A stretch of 61,039 nt of DNA from Sphingobium sp. CCH11-B1 (GCF_001556865.1 NZ_LSJY01000133.1:1-61039), one strand, 5' to 3'. Shown: positions 40,198 to 48,394, counted from the first letter of the stretch. Program-made: numbers and translations. Notes: generated by a model from the letters alone, not told the origin.

Positions 40198-40953
40198 TCA
40201 GAGGCTGAAGCCGCCATCGACGATCAGGGTCTGGCCGGTCATATATTGCGCCTTGGCCGAAGCCAGGAAGGCCACGGCCTCGGCAATATCCTCCCCGCTG
40301 CCGAAGCGTTGCAGGGCAATGCGTTTGCGCTGCGTTTCCCAGATTTCCGGCGAATAAAGCGACGTGAGGAACTCGGCGCCAAGCCCGGCGTCGATGATTC
40401 CCGGAGCGACCATGTTCGCCCTGATGCCATAACGGCCTTCCTCCTTGGCGATGGCGCGGCCCAACGCCTCCATTCCGGCCTTGGGCACGGAGGACAGGGC
40501 GTCGCCGGGGGGGAAGCAGTAATTCGCGACCGAAACGACGGTGACGAAATTGCCGAAGCCCTGGGCGCGGAAATATGGCAGGGTGGCGGACACGATACGG
40601 GTGAAGCCGACCAGTTCGATCTCGATGACTTCACGCCATTGCTCCTCGCAGATCTGGCTGACGAAGGGCTGGGCTATATCGACCCCGCTGGCGAAGATCA
40701 TCGTGCCGATGGCGCCGAATTGCTCGACCGTATCGCGGATGCCGGTCTCTATCGAAGCGCGATCGGAAAGATCGCAGGGGACGGACAGCGTCTCGCAAGA
40801 ACCGTTTGGCAGGGACGCTGCGACCGCCGACGCCTTTTCACGGCTGGACCGATAGCCGATGGCGAGTTGATCCCATTCGGTCGACAGGCGTCTGCAGATC
40901 GCGCTGCCAAGGCCGCCGGTTCCGCCGACGACGAAGGCCGCGCCTTTCGTCAT
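40198..40953 (-). CDS. SDR-fold protein lacking the catalytic tyrosine
   Basis: A 251-residue SDR-like protein with glycine motif 'VVGGTGGLG' (8-16), Ser141 ('VVSVAN') and Lys158, but the position of the catalytic Tyr is Ser154 ('LSSVPKAG' in place of YxxxK); the spacing Ser141-154-Lys158 is canonical, so this is a substitution and not a misalignment. 'NNAG' is also changed to 'FASG' (87-90). The C-terminal 'MTGQTLIVDGG' is normal. It may be an enoyl-reductase-like or non-redox SDR, for example a hydratase or lyase, or an inactive partner. Its start overlaps the upstream hydrolase stop (ATGA). Confidence 0.85.
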   Translation of the reverse strand: MTKGAAFVVGGTGGLGSAICRRLSTEWDQLAIGYRSSREKASAVAASLPNGSCETLSVPCDLSDRASIETGIRDTVEQFGAIGTMIFASGVDIAQPFVSQICEEQWREVIEIELVGFTRIVSATLPYFRAQGFGNFVTVVSVANYCFPPGDALSSVPKAGMEALGRAIAKEEGRYGIRANMVAPGIIDAGLGAEFLTSLYSPEIWETQRKRIALQRFGSGEDIAEAVAFLASAKAQYMTGQTLIVDGGFSL

Positions 40954-41804
40954 AGCGGCAGATGAAGTGCGAGGTGGTGGAGCAGGCGATCGGCAAAGGC
41001 GTCGTTGCGGTCGCCGGTGAACATATGGCCGACGCCGTGGGCGATCTCGACCTCCAGTTGCGGGGCGAGCGAACGAAATTGCCGGACGCTTTCGTCCGAG
41101 ACAATCTCGCTCAGTTCAGCTTTCACGAGGACGAGGGGCGATTGCGCGCGGCGCGCTGCGATGATGAGCGCTTCCCCTTCCGAAGGGGGATGCAGAAATT
41201 CCGGCGCCGTCGTGCGGGGATCCCAGTGCCAGAACAGGCGTCCATCCGCTTCGCGCATCGATTTGGCGAGACCTGACACGTCAGGCAGGCGGGGCTGGCC
41301 AAGATGGGTGTGGAGGACGTCGGCCGCTTCCTCCAGCGATGCAAAACCGGAGTCGCTGGCGCGAAAGAAGCCACGAATGTCATCCACGCCGTCGTCGACC
41401 ATATAGGGCGCGACGTCGGCGAGCATGATAAGGCGCACCAGATCGGCACGGCGCGACCCACCGACCAGCGCGGATTGGCCACCGCGCGAGGCCCCCACCA
41501 GCGCGATCGGCCTGTCGAAGGCCTGGATGATGGACTCGACATCGCGACCATAGGCTTCCAGCAGATAGTCGCCGTCGGCGGCCCATCCGCTGTCGCCGTG
41601 GCCGCGCAGATCGAAGGTCAGCCCGTAATAGCCCGCCTGCGCCACCCGCCTGGCAGACCCGGCCCAGGATCGGCGGCTCTGGCCGCCGCCATGGAAGAAG
41701 CAGACGGGCGGCGCGGCAGGGTCGCCATAGGCGTCCGCAACCATCTCCAGCCCGTCACCCGGCACGCTTATCCGCGTGGGAACAGTCATGCCGGGCGCCT
41801 GCAT
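40950..41804 (-). CDS. Alpha/beta hydrolase (meta-cleavage-product-hydrolase-like)
   Basis: A 284-residue hydrolase with oxyanion motif 'CFFHGGGQSRRSW' (35-47), 'LTFDLRGHGDSGWA' (62-75), nucleophile Ser106 in 'GASRGG', and catalytic His near 260 in 'GVGHMFTGD'. The pattern is that of the C-C hydrolase/haloperoxidase group that cleaves meta-fission products or esters. Its start overlaps the stop of the VOC gene (TAATG) and its stop overlaps the SDR start, so it is tightly coupled. It likely acts downstream of a dioxygenase. Confidence 0.87.
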   Translation of the reverse strand: MQAPGMTVPTRISVPGDGLEMVADAYGDPAAPPVCFFHGGGQSRRSWAGSARRVAQAGYYGLTFDLRGHGDSGWAADGDYLLEAYGRDVESIIQAFDRPIALVGASRGGQSALVGGSRRADLVRLIMLADVAPYMVDDGVDDIRGFFRASDSGFASLEEAADVLHTHLGQPRLPDVSGLAKSMREADGRLFWHWDPRTTAPEFLHPPSEGEALIIAARRAQSPLVLVKAELSEIVSDESVRQFRSLAPQLEVEIAHGVGHMFTGDRNDAFADRLLHHLALHLPL

Positions 41805-42358
41805 TACTCAGCGGCGACCGGCGGAACGATTTCCGCGAATGACGGATGCTCGCCGGGACCCTTATAGGCGAATTTGCCGGGTGCATGGTGCCACTTGCCG
41901 TCGTTACGGCTCTCATAGGGCGAAGCGACCTCGATCAGCGCGCCGTGCGTGCTCTTGTGGCCGACCCAGCTCCATTTCTGCCAGGTCATGTCCGGATCGT
42001 TGAAGGTTTGGCCGCCGCCGGGCAGGTGCAGCCCTTCCGCCTTCAGCTTTTCCATCGCGCCCGGCACGTCGTCGGTCGCGTAGCAGAGGTGGTGGACATG
42101 CTCGCCCACTTTCTCGAGGCGATCGCCCATCGGGGTGCCAGGGGCCGGTTGAATGAACTGGATTTCCGTGCCGCCATTGTTGACGAAGGTCGCCCACTTC
42201 ATACCGGCGTCGTCGCCGCTGGAAAATTCATCATATTTGACGAGGCGCTCTTCCAGCGACGCAGGATCGAGCACGCGCAGGATCTTGGTCCAATCCTCGA
42301 TAGCCTTGTCCAGATCGCGCACGACCATGCACACATGGGCAAAAGGTCCGCTAGGCAT
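41804..42358 (-). CDS. VOC superfamily protein (glyoxalase/epimerase-like)
   Basis: A 184-residue vicinal-oxygen-chelate protein: 'FAHVCMVVRDLDKAIEDWTKIL' (6-27) with a first His ligand, 'GEHVHHLCYATDDVPGAMEKLKAEG' (about 85-109) with a second His pair, and 'STHGALIEVASPY' with the Glu ligand. This arrangement is like methylmalonyl-CoA epimerase and related lyases. It is coupled to the alpha/beta hydrolase by a TAATG overlap. The role may be epimerisation or isomerisation of an acid or CoA intermediate. Confidence 0.83.
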   Translation of the reverse strand: MPSGPFAHVCMVVRDLDKAIEDWTKILRVLDPASLEERLVKYDEFSSGDDAGMKWATFVNNGGTEIQFIQPAPGTPMGDRLEKVGEHVHHLCYATDDVPGAMEKLKAEGLHLPGGGQTFNDPDMTWQKWSWVGHKSTHGALIEVASPYESRNDGKWHHAPGKFAYKGPGEHPSFAEIVPPVAAE

Positions 42359-42378
42359 TGATATTCTCCTCTGATCTT

Positions 42379-42768
42379 TTAAATTTCCACCGTCGCCGTG
42401 CCCGAATTGACCGTGCCGCGGCCATCGACATCCAGCGAGAATTCGCAGGTCACCGTATCGCCTTCGATCGCCGCGATCCTGCCCGTCACCACCGCTCGGT
42501 CGCCGCCATAGACATTGTCCAGAAAGCGCGAATCCATCGATTTGATCCGCCCGCCCGGGAAGGCGCGCATCAGCATGTTCATCATATAGGCGACGTTGAT
42601 CGGACCCTGGTTGATGACCCGGTCACCCAGACCCTTGGCCTTCACCACCTCGACATCGAGATGGATGGGATTGGGATCGGCGAGGAACCCCGCCCACTGC
42701 TTCATGGCTTGCGGGCTAACGCTCTCGATCGTGAAGGGCGGCAGCGTGTCTCCGACGGCATGGCTCAT
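42379..42768 (-). CDS. MaoC-like hydratase/dehydratase (second half of a split pair)
   Basis: A 129-residue hot-dog-fold protein with the MaoC hydratase motif 'ADPNPIHLDVEVVKAKGLGDRVINQGPINVAYM' (about 31-63), carrying the catalytic Asp and His of the R-hydratase family. ATG 42768 overlaps the stop of the upstream MaoC-N-like gene (ATGA), so the two probably form a heterodimer like the ChsH1/ChsH2 or HTD-type enoyl-CoA hydratases used in steroid degradation. It hydrates an enoyl-CoA made by the acyl-CoA dehydrogenase next to it. Confidence 0.87.
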   Translation of the reverse strand: MSHAVGDTLPPFTIESVSPQAMKQWAGFLADPNPIHLDVEVVKAKGLGDRVINQGPINVAYMMNMLMRAFPGGRIKSMDSRFLDNVYGGDRAVVTGRIAAIEGDTVTCEFSLDVDGRGTVNSGTATVEI

Positions 42769-43223
42769 GCGGCGAACTCCTTGCGGGGCAATACCCACAC
42801 ATTATCGGTTTCCAGCACCTGCGTTCCATCAAGCAGGTGCAGGCGGAGGCGATAGGTCAGCACGTCCATGACGCCCAGCTTGCGGCTGCGTTTGCGGACC
42901 AGGCTGAGTATCTCCCCTGTTACCTTGTAGCTTTCGCCCACCTTCAGCGGCGCATCGAACCGTACGCCGCTGCTGCCCATCATCGGGCCATCCTCGACAT
43001 CGAATTCACACGCTTCGCAGACGCCTGCCACCGTCTTGCCCATGGCGACCTGGGTGGCGATATAATAGTAGATGGGATGAGCGCTACCGTCGGTGGCTGG
43101 TTCGACGCCGGTCGACCGGCACAGGGCGGCATTCTCTTCCGCCGTGATGGTGAAGACCTTGTCGCCATCGAGCGATGTGCCGGCGGCGTCGGGAGCAGGG
43201 GGGAGATCGTCAAGATCGCTCAT
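42765..43223 (-). CDS. MaoC-like N-terminal-domain hydratase subunit
   Basis: A 152-residue hot-dog-fold protein of the MaoC N-terminal (FAS1 dehydratase-region) type: 'DKVFTITAEENAALCRSTG' (21-39), 'AHPIYYYIATQVAMG' and 'GVRFDAPLKVGESYKVTGEILSLVRKRSRKLGVMDVLTYRLRL'. It lacks the D-x4-H hydratase motif, so it would act as the non-catalytic partner of the protein encoded at 42379, with which it overlaps. It follows the acyl-CoA dehydrogenase gene by 9 bases, giving the usual dehydrogenase-hydratase order. Confidence 0.85.
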   Translation of the reverse strand: MSDLDDLPPAPDAAGTSLDGDKVFTITAEENAALCRSTGVEPATDGSAHPIYYYIATQVAMGKTVAGVCEACEFDVEDGPMMGSSGVRFDAPLKVGESYKVTGEILSLVRKRSRKLGVMDVLTYRLRLHLLDGTQVLETDNVWVLPRKEFAA

Positions 43224-43232
43224 GGTCTGTCC

Positions 43233-44396
43233 TTAGAAAGAACGCGGCAGGCCGAGGCTCTCGGCAATTGTGTTGCGCACCATTTCGTTGCTGATCGGCG
43301 TCATCCGCAGGATGCGATGGTCGCGCCAGTAACGCTGCATGTCGGTTTCCGCCGAATAGCCCATGCCGCCCAATATCTGGATGCCAAGGTCCGCGGCCTT
43401 CACGGCATTCTCCGTGGCGACCATCTTGAGCATATTGGCCTCGGTTCCGCACGGCATGCCGTTGCTCTGCATCCAGGCGACGTTGTAAAGCAACAGCTCG
43501 GTCAGCTTCTGCCATGTCGCGATATCTGCGACATAATGCTGCAAAATCTGGAAGCGGCCGATAATGCCGCCGAACGCCTTGCGTTGCAGCATATATTCCA
43601 GCGCGTCTTCCAGCACCCCGTCGATCGCGCCCAGACATTGCGCGCCCACCATGATCCGCTCATTATTGAGTGTGGGCAACATCGCATACCAAGCCTGTCC
43701 AGGCTCACCCAGTACGTCCTCGTCGGGAACGAAGACATCCTCATAATGAACCTCGCACGATCCCATGGCGCGCATGCCCAGCTTGGGCAGGAGCGAGGCG
43801 GTGATGCCGGGCGATTTGGCGTCGACGAAGAACATGGTGAGGCCATGATGCTTCTTCTCGGCATTTTTATCGGTGCGGGCGAGGACGAGCAGCCTGTCGG
43901 CCGCCTTTGCCCCCGTGGTCCACATCTTGGCGCCGTTCAGCGTCCAGCCGCCGTCGACCTTTTCGGCATGGGTCTTCATCGCGCCCAGAACGTCGGTGCC
44001 GCCGTCGGGTTCGGTCATCGACAGCGAGACGCGCAGCTTGCCCTGCGCCATGGGGCGCAGCCAGCGATTCTTCTGCTCCTCCGTGCCGACCGCGCCGATC
44101 GTCTTCGCCCCGCCGAAGGAGGTGAGGCCCCAAACCCACAGCAGGCCGCCGGCCGTCCGTGCGAATTCGCGAGCGAAGATCATCTGCATCATGACGTCGC
44201 CGCCCAGGCCGTCATATTCCTCTGGAATGCCGATCCCGAAAAATCCCTGCTCGGCGATCTTGTCCCAAAGCGCGTAGGGATAATTTTCTTCGTCGGCTTC
44301 CAGCGCGCGCATCCAGTCCTTGGGGGCTTGGGCATCGACCCAGCGGCGGACAATGTCCCTGAACGCCTGCTGTTCCTCGGTGAGTGAAAAATCCAT
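43233..44396 (-). CDS. Acyl-CoA dehydrogenase
   Basis: A 387-residue FAD enzyme, the same length as and closely similar to 21013 from the first residues ('MDF.L.EE...FRDIVRRWV') to the last ('GLPRSF'). Key segments are 'VSLSMTEPDGGTDVLGAM' (about 126-143), 'GWTLNGAKMWTTGAKAADRLLVLAR' and 'RYWRDHRILRMTPISNEMVR', with a Glu in the catalytic position. It desaturates an acyl-CoA that the adjacent MaoC pair would hydrate. ATG 44396 fits the paralog's start; ATG 44402 is an alternative. Dyad copy C lies 53 bases upstream. Confidence 0.92.
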   Translation of the reverse strand: MDFSLTEEQQAFRDIVRRWVDAQAPKDWMRALEADEENYPYALWDKIAEQGFFGIGIPEEYDGLGGDVMMQMIFAREFARTAGGLLWVWGLTSFGGAKTIGAVGTEEQKNRWLRPMAQGKLRVSLSMTEPDGGTDVLGAMKTHAEKVDGGWTLNGAKMWTTGAKAADRLLVLARTDKNAEKKHHGLTMFFVDAKSPGITASLLPKLGMRAMGSCEVHYEDVFVPDEDVLGEPGQAWYAMLPTLNNERIMVGAQCLGAIDGVLEDALEYMLQRKAFGGIIGRFQILQHYVADIATWQKLTELLLYNVAWMQSNGMPCGTEANMLKMVATENAVKAADLGIQILGGMGYSAETDMQRYWRDHRILRMTPISNEMVRNTIAESLGLPRSF

Positions 44397-44449
44397 CGTC
44401 ATTCCCGTTAGTGGCACTGCGACTAAGCGCCCTGCGGATGCATTGCGAA

Positions 44450-44465
44450 CCTATCCAACTATAGG
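44450..44465. promoter_or_regulatory. Putative operator, dyad copy C (CCTATC-CAAC-TATAGG)
   Basis: The left half is exact and the right half has one mismatch (TATAGG). It lies in the 62-base gap before the acyl-CoA dehydrogenase gene and overlaps the stop codon of the upstream FMN reductase gene. It would let the segment 44396-40198 be transcribed separately. Confidence 0.6.
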
Positions 44466-45013
44466 GCAGGCCGTCGGCAGAAACTGAACAACTGGTCCAC
44501 CATCATAGCCAACTGGCCGGGAATAGGTGCGTTTTCGATTGGATCGCCTTCGCCGCCGATGGTGTTGATGGCGATGCCCAGCGGTGTCGGCCAGCCCCGC
44601 AGCGCGTGGGTAATGACCCGCAGTTGCTGGAGCGTGGCGACCGCGGCCTGCCAGCCGGCCGCTGTTGCCACGCAGCCCACGGGAAGACCATCGAAATAGC
44701 AACGCTCGTCCCGGCTCATATCCTCGACATAATCGAGCGCATTTTTCACAAAGCCGGAGATCGCTCCGTGGTAACCCGGTGAGCCGATGATGACGGCATC
44801 CGCCGACCGCAGGATGTCGACATAGCGTTTTGCCGCATCTGGACGATCCGGATTTTCGGGCGCGTAAGACGGGAAGTCGATGTCCGCGCCGGCAAGCAGC
44901 GTCGTGCGTGCGCCGCGTTCCTCTGCGATGGCAAGCGCCTTGCGAAGCGCTCGCTCGGTGGAGGAATAGGCGCGCATTGTGCCGCCAATGGCGACGAAAT
45001 GAAGTTGGGTCAT
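44459..45013 (-). CDS. NADPH-dependent FMN reductase family protein
   Basis: A 184-residue flavodoxin-like reductase: 'FVAIGGTMRAYSSTERALRKALAIAEERGA' (6-35) with the FMN-phosphate loop, 'DAVIIGSPGYHGAISGFVKNALDYVE' (72-97), matching SsuE/MsuE-type proteins. It reduces free FMN with NAD(P)H, and so could supply the HsaA-like monooxygenases at 17336 and 25732, which otherwise lack a reductase. It is the last gene of a leftward group with an SDR, a hydrolase, an extradiol dioxygenase and an FAH protein. Confidence 0.9.
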   Translation of the reverse strand: MTQLHFVAIGGTMRAYSSTERALRKALAIAEERGARTTLLAGADIDFPSYAPENPDRPDAAKRYVDILRSADAVIIGSPGYHGAISGFVKNALDYVEDMSRDERCYFDGLPVGCVATAAGWQAAVATLQQLRVITHALRGWPTPLGIAINTIGGEGDPIENAPIPGQLAMMVDQLFSFCRRPAL

Positions 45014-45014
45014 A

Positions 45015-45791
45015 TCAGATCGACAATCCTCCCTCGACAGGGATCACCGATCCGGTGACATAGGCGCCCGCCCGCGAGGCGAGATAGATGGCTGCGCCCG
45101 CCAGATCTTCCGGCGTACCGACGCGGCCGCGGGGCACCATCGATTCCACCATCGTGCGCATCTCGCTGGAGGTGATGACGGTCATCTCGGATTCGAAGAA
45201 TCCGGGTGCGATGACGTTGACGGTGATGTTGTCGCGGCCCAGCCGCTTGGCGAGGCCTTTCGCCATCCAGTGGATGGCGCTCTTCGACGCCTGATAGGCA
45301 TAATTTTCCTTGGGGCCAACCTTGAGCGCGCCGACAGACCCGATGTTGATGATCGATGCGGGACGCTCCGCCGTGCCGCCCGCGCGGAGCAGGGGCAGAA
45401 ATTTCCGAAGCGTGAAGAAAGGGGCCTTCAGGTTCAGGTCGATGACCGGATCCCATTCGTCCTCGCCATAATCGTCGATGGGCGCGTCGGCCATGGTCCC
45501 GGCGTTGTTCACCAGGACATGCACGGCCTGTTCTTGGGTGGACACCGCCGCGACCAGAGCCTCGATCCCAGCAAGTGTCGAAAGATCTGCGACCAGGCCG
45601 GTACAGCGGCCGCCAGTGGTAGCGGAAATCTCCGCCGCGGCCGCGGTCACCTTGGCCTGCGTGCGGGCACAGATATAGACTGTGGCGTCCGCCGCAGCCA
45701 GGCCGGTCGCGATATGACGGCCGATGCCGGTCGACCCGCCGGTAACAACGGCGACGCGGTCCTGTAGCGAGAACAGCTCGGCGGCATTCAT
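45015..45791 (-). CDS. Classical short-chain dehydrogenase/reductase
   Basis: A 258-residue SDR with 'VTGGSTGIG' (16-24), 'VNNAG' (94-98), Ser152 ('INIGSV'), Tyr166 and Lys170 ('YQASK') and 'GAYVTGSVIPVEGG'. It shares length and motif details with the SDR at 58759, so they are paralogs of the RhlG/gluconate-5-dehydrogenase-like branch. Its ATG overlaps the stop of the hydrolase gene (ATGA), and it ends 2 bases before the FMN reductase start. It probably oxidises a hydroxyacyl or ring alcohol. Confidence 0.9.
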   Translation of the reverse strand: MNAAELFSLQDRVAVVTGGSTGIGRHIATGLAAADATVYICARTQAKVTAAAAEISATTGGRCTGLVADLSTLAGIEALVAAVSTQEQAVHVLVNNAGTMADAPIDDYGEDEWDPVIDLNLKAPFFTLRKFLPLLRAGGTAERPASIINIGSVGALKVGPKENYAYQASKSAIHWMAKGLAKRLGRDNITVNVIAPGFFESEMTVITSSEMRTMVESMVPRGRVGTPEDLAGAAIYLASRAGAYVTGSVIPVEGGLSI

Positions 45792-46528
45792 GCCGGAGCT
45801 CCCGCGCCGGAAATCTTCAGAATGAGGTCGGTCGTTCCCTCTGGATCGCCCACCAGCAGGGCGTGATCGCCCGGATGGTCATGGATGGTCCAGCCCAGCT
45901 CGCGCGCCCGGTCGTGCATCGCCGTCATCACCGTGACGGCCGCCGCGATATAGTCGACGGGCCGGTCGATAGCCTCGGCACCTACGGGGATGACGCAGGC
46001 GGTCGCCTTCATCGGCTGGTCCGACAAATTGTCTAGCAGCCATTTCTCCCGCGCCGGGTCCATGAGATGGGGATGCTCCTTGGCCGCCGCCCGCTGCATT
46101 TCATGCACGCCCGACCCTACCGGGCCTTCGCCTGCTTCGAGCATCGCATCCAGCGCGGCGAGCTGGTCTTCCGGGACATAGCCCATGAGGGATCCGATCC
46201 GTTCCCCCGACCGGGGCACGATGGCGTCGAGATAGATGATGGATGCGATGCGGTCGCCCACCTCCGCGATCACGCCGGGCGCGACCGTGCCCGCATAGCT
46301 GTGCGCGACCAGCACGACGTCGCGCAGATCCTCATATTTGAAGACATTGACGATGTCGCGCACATGAGTCGCATTGCCCACATCGCGGCCGATCAGATGC
46401 TCGCGCTCGCCAAAGCCGGTGAAGGTCGGCGTGTAGACCTTGTGGCCCCCGGCCTCCAGAATTTCGCGGACATATTTCCATGTCCAGCCGCCCATGCCGC
46501 CGCCGTGAAGAAGTAGGAATGTGGTCAT
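45788..46528 (-). CDS. Alpha/beta hydrolase (esterase/hydroxynitrile-lyase-like)
   Basis: A 246-residue hydrolase with an immediate oxyanion motif 'FLLLHGGGMGGWTW' (4-17), 'FTGFGEREHL' (36-45), nucleophile Ser77 in 'AHSYAG' and catalytic His near 226 in 'HPGDHALLVGDPEG'. This compact form resembles the salicylate-esterase/hydroxynitrile-lyase group. Next to the extradiol dioxygenase (5-base gap), it may hydrolyse the ring-fission product or an ester formed from it. Confidence 0.87.
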   Translation of the reverse strand: MTTFLLLHGGGMGGWTWKYVREILEAGGHKVYTPTFTGFGEREHLIGRDVGNATHVRDIVNVFKYEDLRDVVLVAHSYAGTVAPGVIAEVGDRIASIIYLDAIVPRSGERIGSLMGYVPEDQLAALDAMLEAGEGPVGSGVHEMQRAAAKEHPHLMDPAREKWLLDNLSDQPMKATACVIPVGAEAIDRPVDYIAAAVTVMTAMHDRARELGWTIHDHPGDHALLVGDPEGTTDLILKISGAGAPA

Positions 46529-46533
46529 GACGA

Positions 46534-47490
46534 TCAGGCCTCCGCCGGTTCAGTGTTCTGGATGAATTCGGGGAATGGATCGGGTCCCCACAGGAACATG
46601 CTGTCCTCTGGCGCATGGTTGGCGGCCGGCCAGTCGACATCATGCGGAATGAAGTCGATATCGGCTGAATATTCGCTGAAACTGCCCCAGGGATCACGCA
46701 CATAATAGAAATAATTGGCGCCCAGCACATGCTGGCCCACGCCCCAGTTGGGGCCATAGCCCGCCCGGGCCATGGTCGCGCCGCCCAGGCCCACTTCCAT
46801 CACCGACCCGACGTCCCAGCTATTGTGATGCATGCCTCGCCGATCGGACAGGACGAGGGCCAGCAGGTGATGATCGCTGCCATGGGGGCCGTGCAGGAAG
46901 GCGACGGCCGGCTCGCTCTTGTCGGACAGGCGCAGGCCGAGCGTCTTCTCATAGAAGTCGATCGCGGCATTCACGTCGGTCGCGAAGATCGCGAAATGCG
47001 AAAGGCGGCGCGGATGAACCTTGGGCGCTTTGCTGTTAGGGATCGCGCCGGATTGGCCCGGCGCCGCGCTGACGAAGGTGAAATGGCTCTTTTCCGATGG
47101 CGTTGCCTTGTCTGCGACACGAACGTTGATCGGCAGGCCATCGAAGCCTGCGAACCAGATGCCGTCGGCTTCCGCGCCTTCGGGCGCCTTGATCCGGGTG
47201 ACGCCGCAGCCGTCGAGATGGGCGGCAAAGGCATCCGCTTCGTCCGGATAGATGCCGAAGCTCAGATAGCGCAGCCGCTTGGCGTCGCCGCCCTGGCTCA
47301 GCACGGCCCAGCGATGCGGATTGCCGACCGCATATAATTCCAGCGTGTCATCCCGCTCGCGGACGTCGAGCCCGAAGAGCGTGTAGAATTTCCGCGCGGC
47401 TTCCAGATCGGGCACTTCGACCGCGAAATGATCGATGGAATGGACGCCCAAACTATTGGCGCGGCGTCCCGACGGGCTGTTTTGGTTCAT
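46534..47490 (-). CDS. Type I extradiol (meta-cleaving) dioxygenase
   Basis: A 318-residue two-module VOC dioxygenase. The C-terminal module holds the iron ligands: His165 ('RLSHFAIFA'), His221 ('MHHNSWDVGS') and Glu273 ('SFSEYSADIDFI'), the 2-His-1-carboxylate pattern of catechol 2,3-dioxygenases; the first module is degenerate, as usual. It cleaves the ring of a catechol-type intermediate beside the hydroxyls. The next genes downstream encode a hydrolase, an SDR and an FMN reductase, and the FAH-family gene lies upstream. It is the key ring-opening enzyme of the window. Confidence 0.92.
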   Translation of the reverse strand: MNQNSPSGRRANSLGVHSIDHFAVEVPDLEAARKFYTLFGLDVRERDDTLELYAVGNPHRWAVLSQGGDAKRLRYLSFGIYPDEADAFAAHLDGCGVTRIKAPEGAEADGIWFAGFDGLPINVRVADKATPSEKSHFTFVSAAPGQSGAIPNSKAPKVHPRRLSHFAIFATDVNAAIDFYEKTLGLRLSDKSEPAVAFLHGPHGSDHHLLALVLSDRRGMHHNSWDVGSVMEVGLGGATMARAGYGPNWGVGQHVLGANYFYYVRDPWGSFSEYSADIDFIPHDVDWPAANHAPEDSMFLWGPDPFPEFIQNTEPAEA

Positions 47491-47542
47491 CCTTCCCTCC
47501 TTGGCTGGCCAGGCACCGACAGAACGGCGCCCGGCCTTTCGA

Positions 47543-48394
47543 TCATGCTGCCTTGATGGGGTTCACCAACAGGCCGATCTTCTCGATTTCCACTTCGCAC
47601 ACATCGCCATCCTTCATGAACAGCGGAGGCTTGCGGGCCAGGCCGATGCCCGACGGGGTTCCCATGACCAGGACGTCGCCCGCTTCCAGCGTGAAGCAGG
47701 TGGAGAGGAGGGCGACCGTGTCGACGACATCGAACACCATGTCGGAGGTGTTCGCGCTCTGCACCACCTGGCCGTTGAGGCGGGTTTCGATCTTGAGGCC
47801 GGCACCGCCCGCAGGCAGTTCGTCGGCGGTTACCAGCCAGGGACCGAAGGCGCCGGTATCGTCGAAATTCTTGCCGACCGTCCACTGCGGCGTCTTGAGC
47901 TGATAGTCGCGGATCGAACCGTCGTTGAACACCGAATAGGCGACGATATGCGAGAGCGCGTCGTCCTTGCTGATATCCTTGCCGCCCTTGCCGACGACCG
48001 CGACCATTTCCGCCTCATAATCGAGTTGATCGGAACAGGGCGGTTTGATGATCGGTGCGCCATGGCCGATGAGGCTCGAATTGAAACGGCCGAATATCGT
48101 CGGGAATTCGGGCACGGTGAATCCGCCTTCAGCCGCGTGATCCTTGTAGTTGAGACCTAGGCAGAGGATCTTGGGCGCCTTGACGAGGGGCGGCAGGAAA
48201 GTGAGGTCTTCAACCTGCACTTCCTCGCCCTCTGCGCTGACTTTCGCGCCGGCATCCGTCAGGGCGCTGCCGCCGCTGGCGATCAACACATCCAGATCAT
48301 AGAGGGCAGCGTCGCCGAACAGCGCCTTGACGCCCGCGCCCGTGTCCACTGCCAGACCGACCGCGCCGTTCTTCGTTACCTTGGCCAACCGCAT
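47543..48394 (-). CDS. Fumarylacetoacetate hydrolase family protein
   Basis: A 283-residue FAH-fold enzyme: 'ILCLGLNYKDHAAEGGFTVPEFPTIFGRFNSSLIGHGAPI' (77-115), metal ligands Glu127/Glu129 in 'LDYEAEMVAVVGKGGKDIS', and 'DVLVMGTPSGIGLARKPPLFMKDGDVCEVEIEKIG' near the end. Members are acylpyruvate hydrolases, hydroxymuconate isomerases or decarboxylases, and typically process meta-cleavage products. AGGAGG 7 bases before ATG 48394 selects this start; a TTG at 48400 is in frame. It is divergent from the GntR gene. Confidence 0.92.
   Translation of the reverse strand: MRLAKVTKNGAVGLAVDTGAGVKALFGDAALYDLDVLIASGGSALTDAGAKVSAEGEEVQVEDLTFLPPLVKAPKILCLGLNYKDHAAEGGFTVPEFPTIFGRFNSSLIGHGAPIIKPPCSDQLDYEAEMVAVVGKGGKDISKDDALSHIVAYSVFNDGSIRDYQLKTPQWTVGKNFDDTGAFGPWLVTADELPAGGAGLKIETRLNGQVVQSANTSDMVFDVVDTVALLSTCFTLEAGDVLVMGTPSGIGLARKPPLFMKDGDVCEVEIEKIGLLVNPIKAA

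Noticed and set aside
46534..48394. Naming the cluster as the estradiol (edc) or classical testosterone pathway because of the P450, extradiol and HsaA-like genes
   Set aside because: The full set of diagnostic genes of those pathways is not visible, and similar enzymes occur in many ring-degrading clusters; the substrate is left open.
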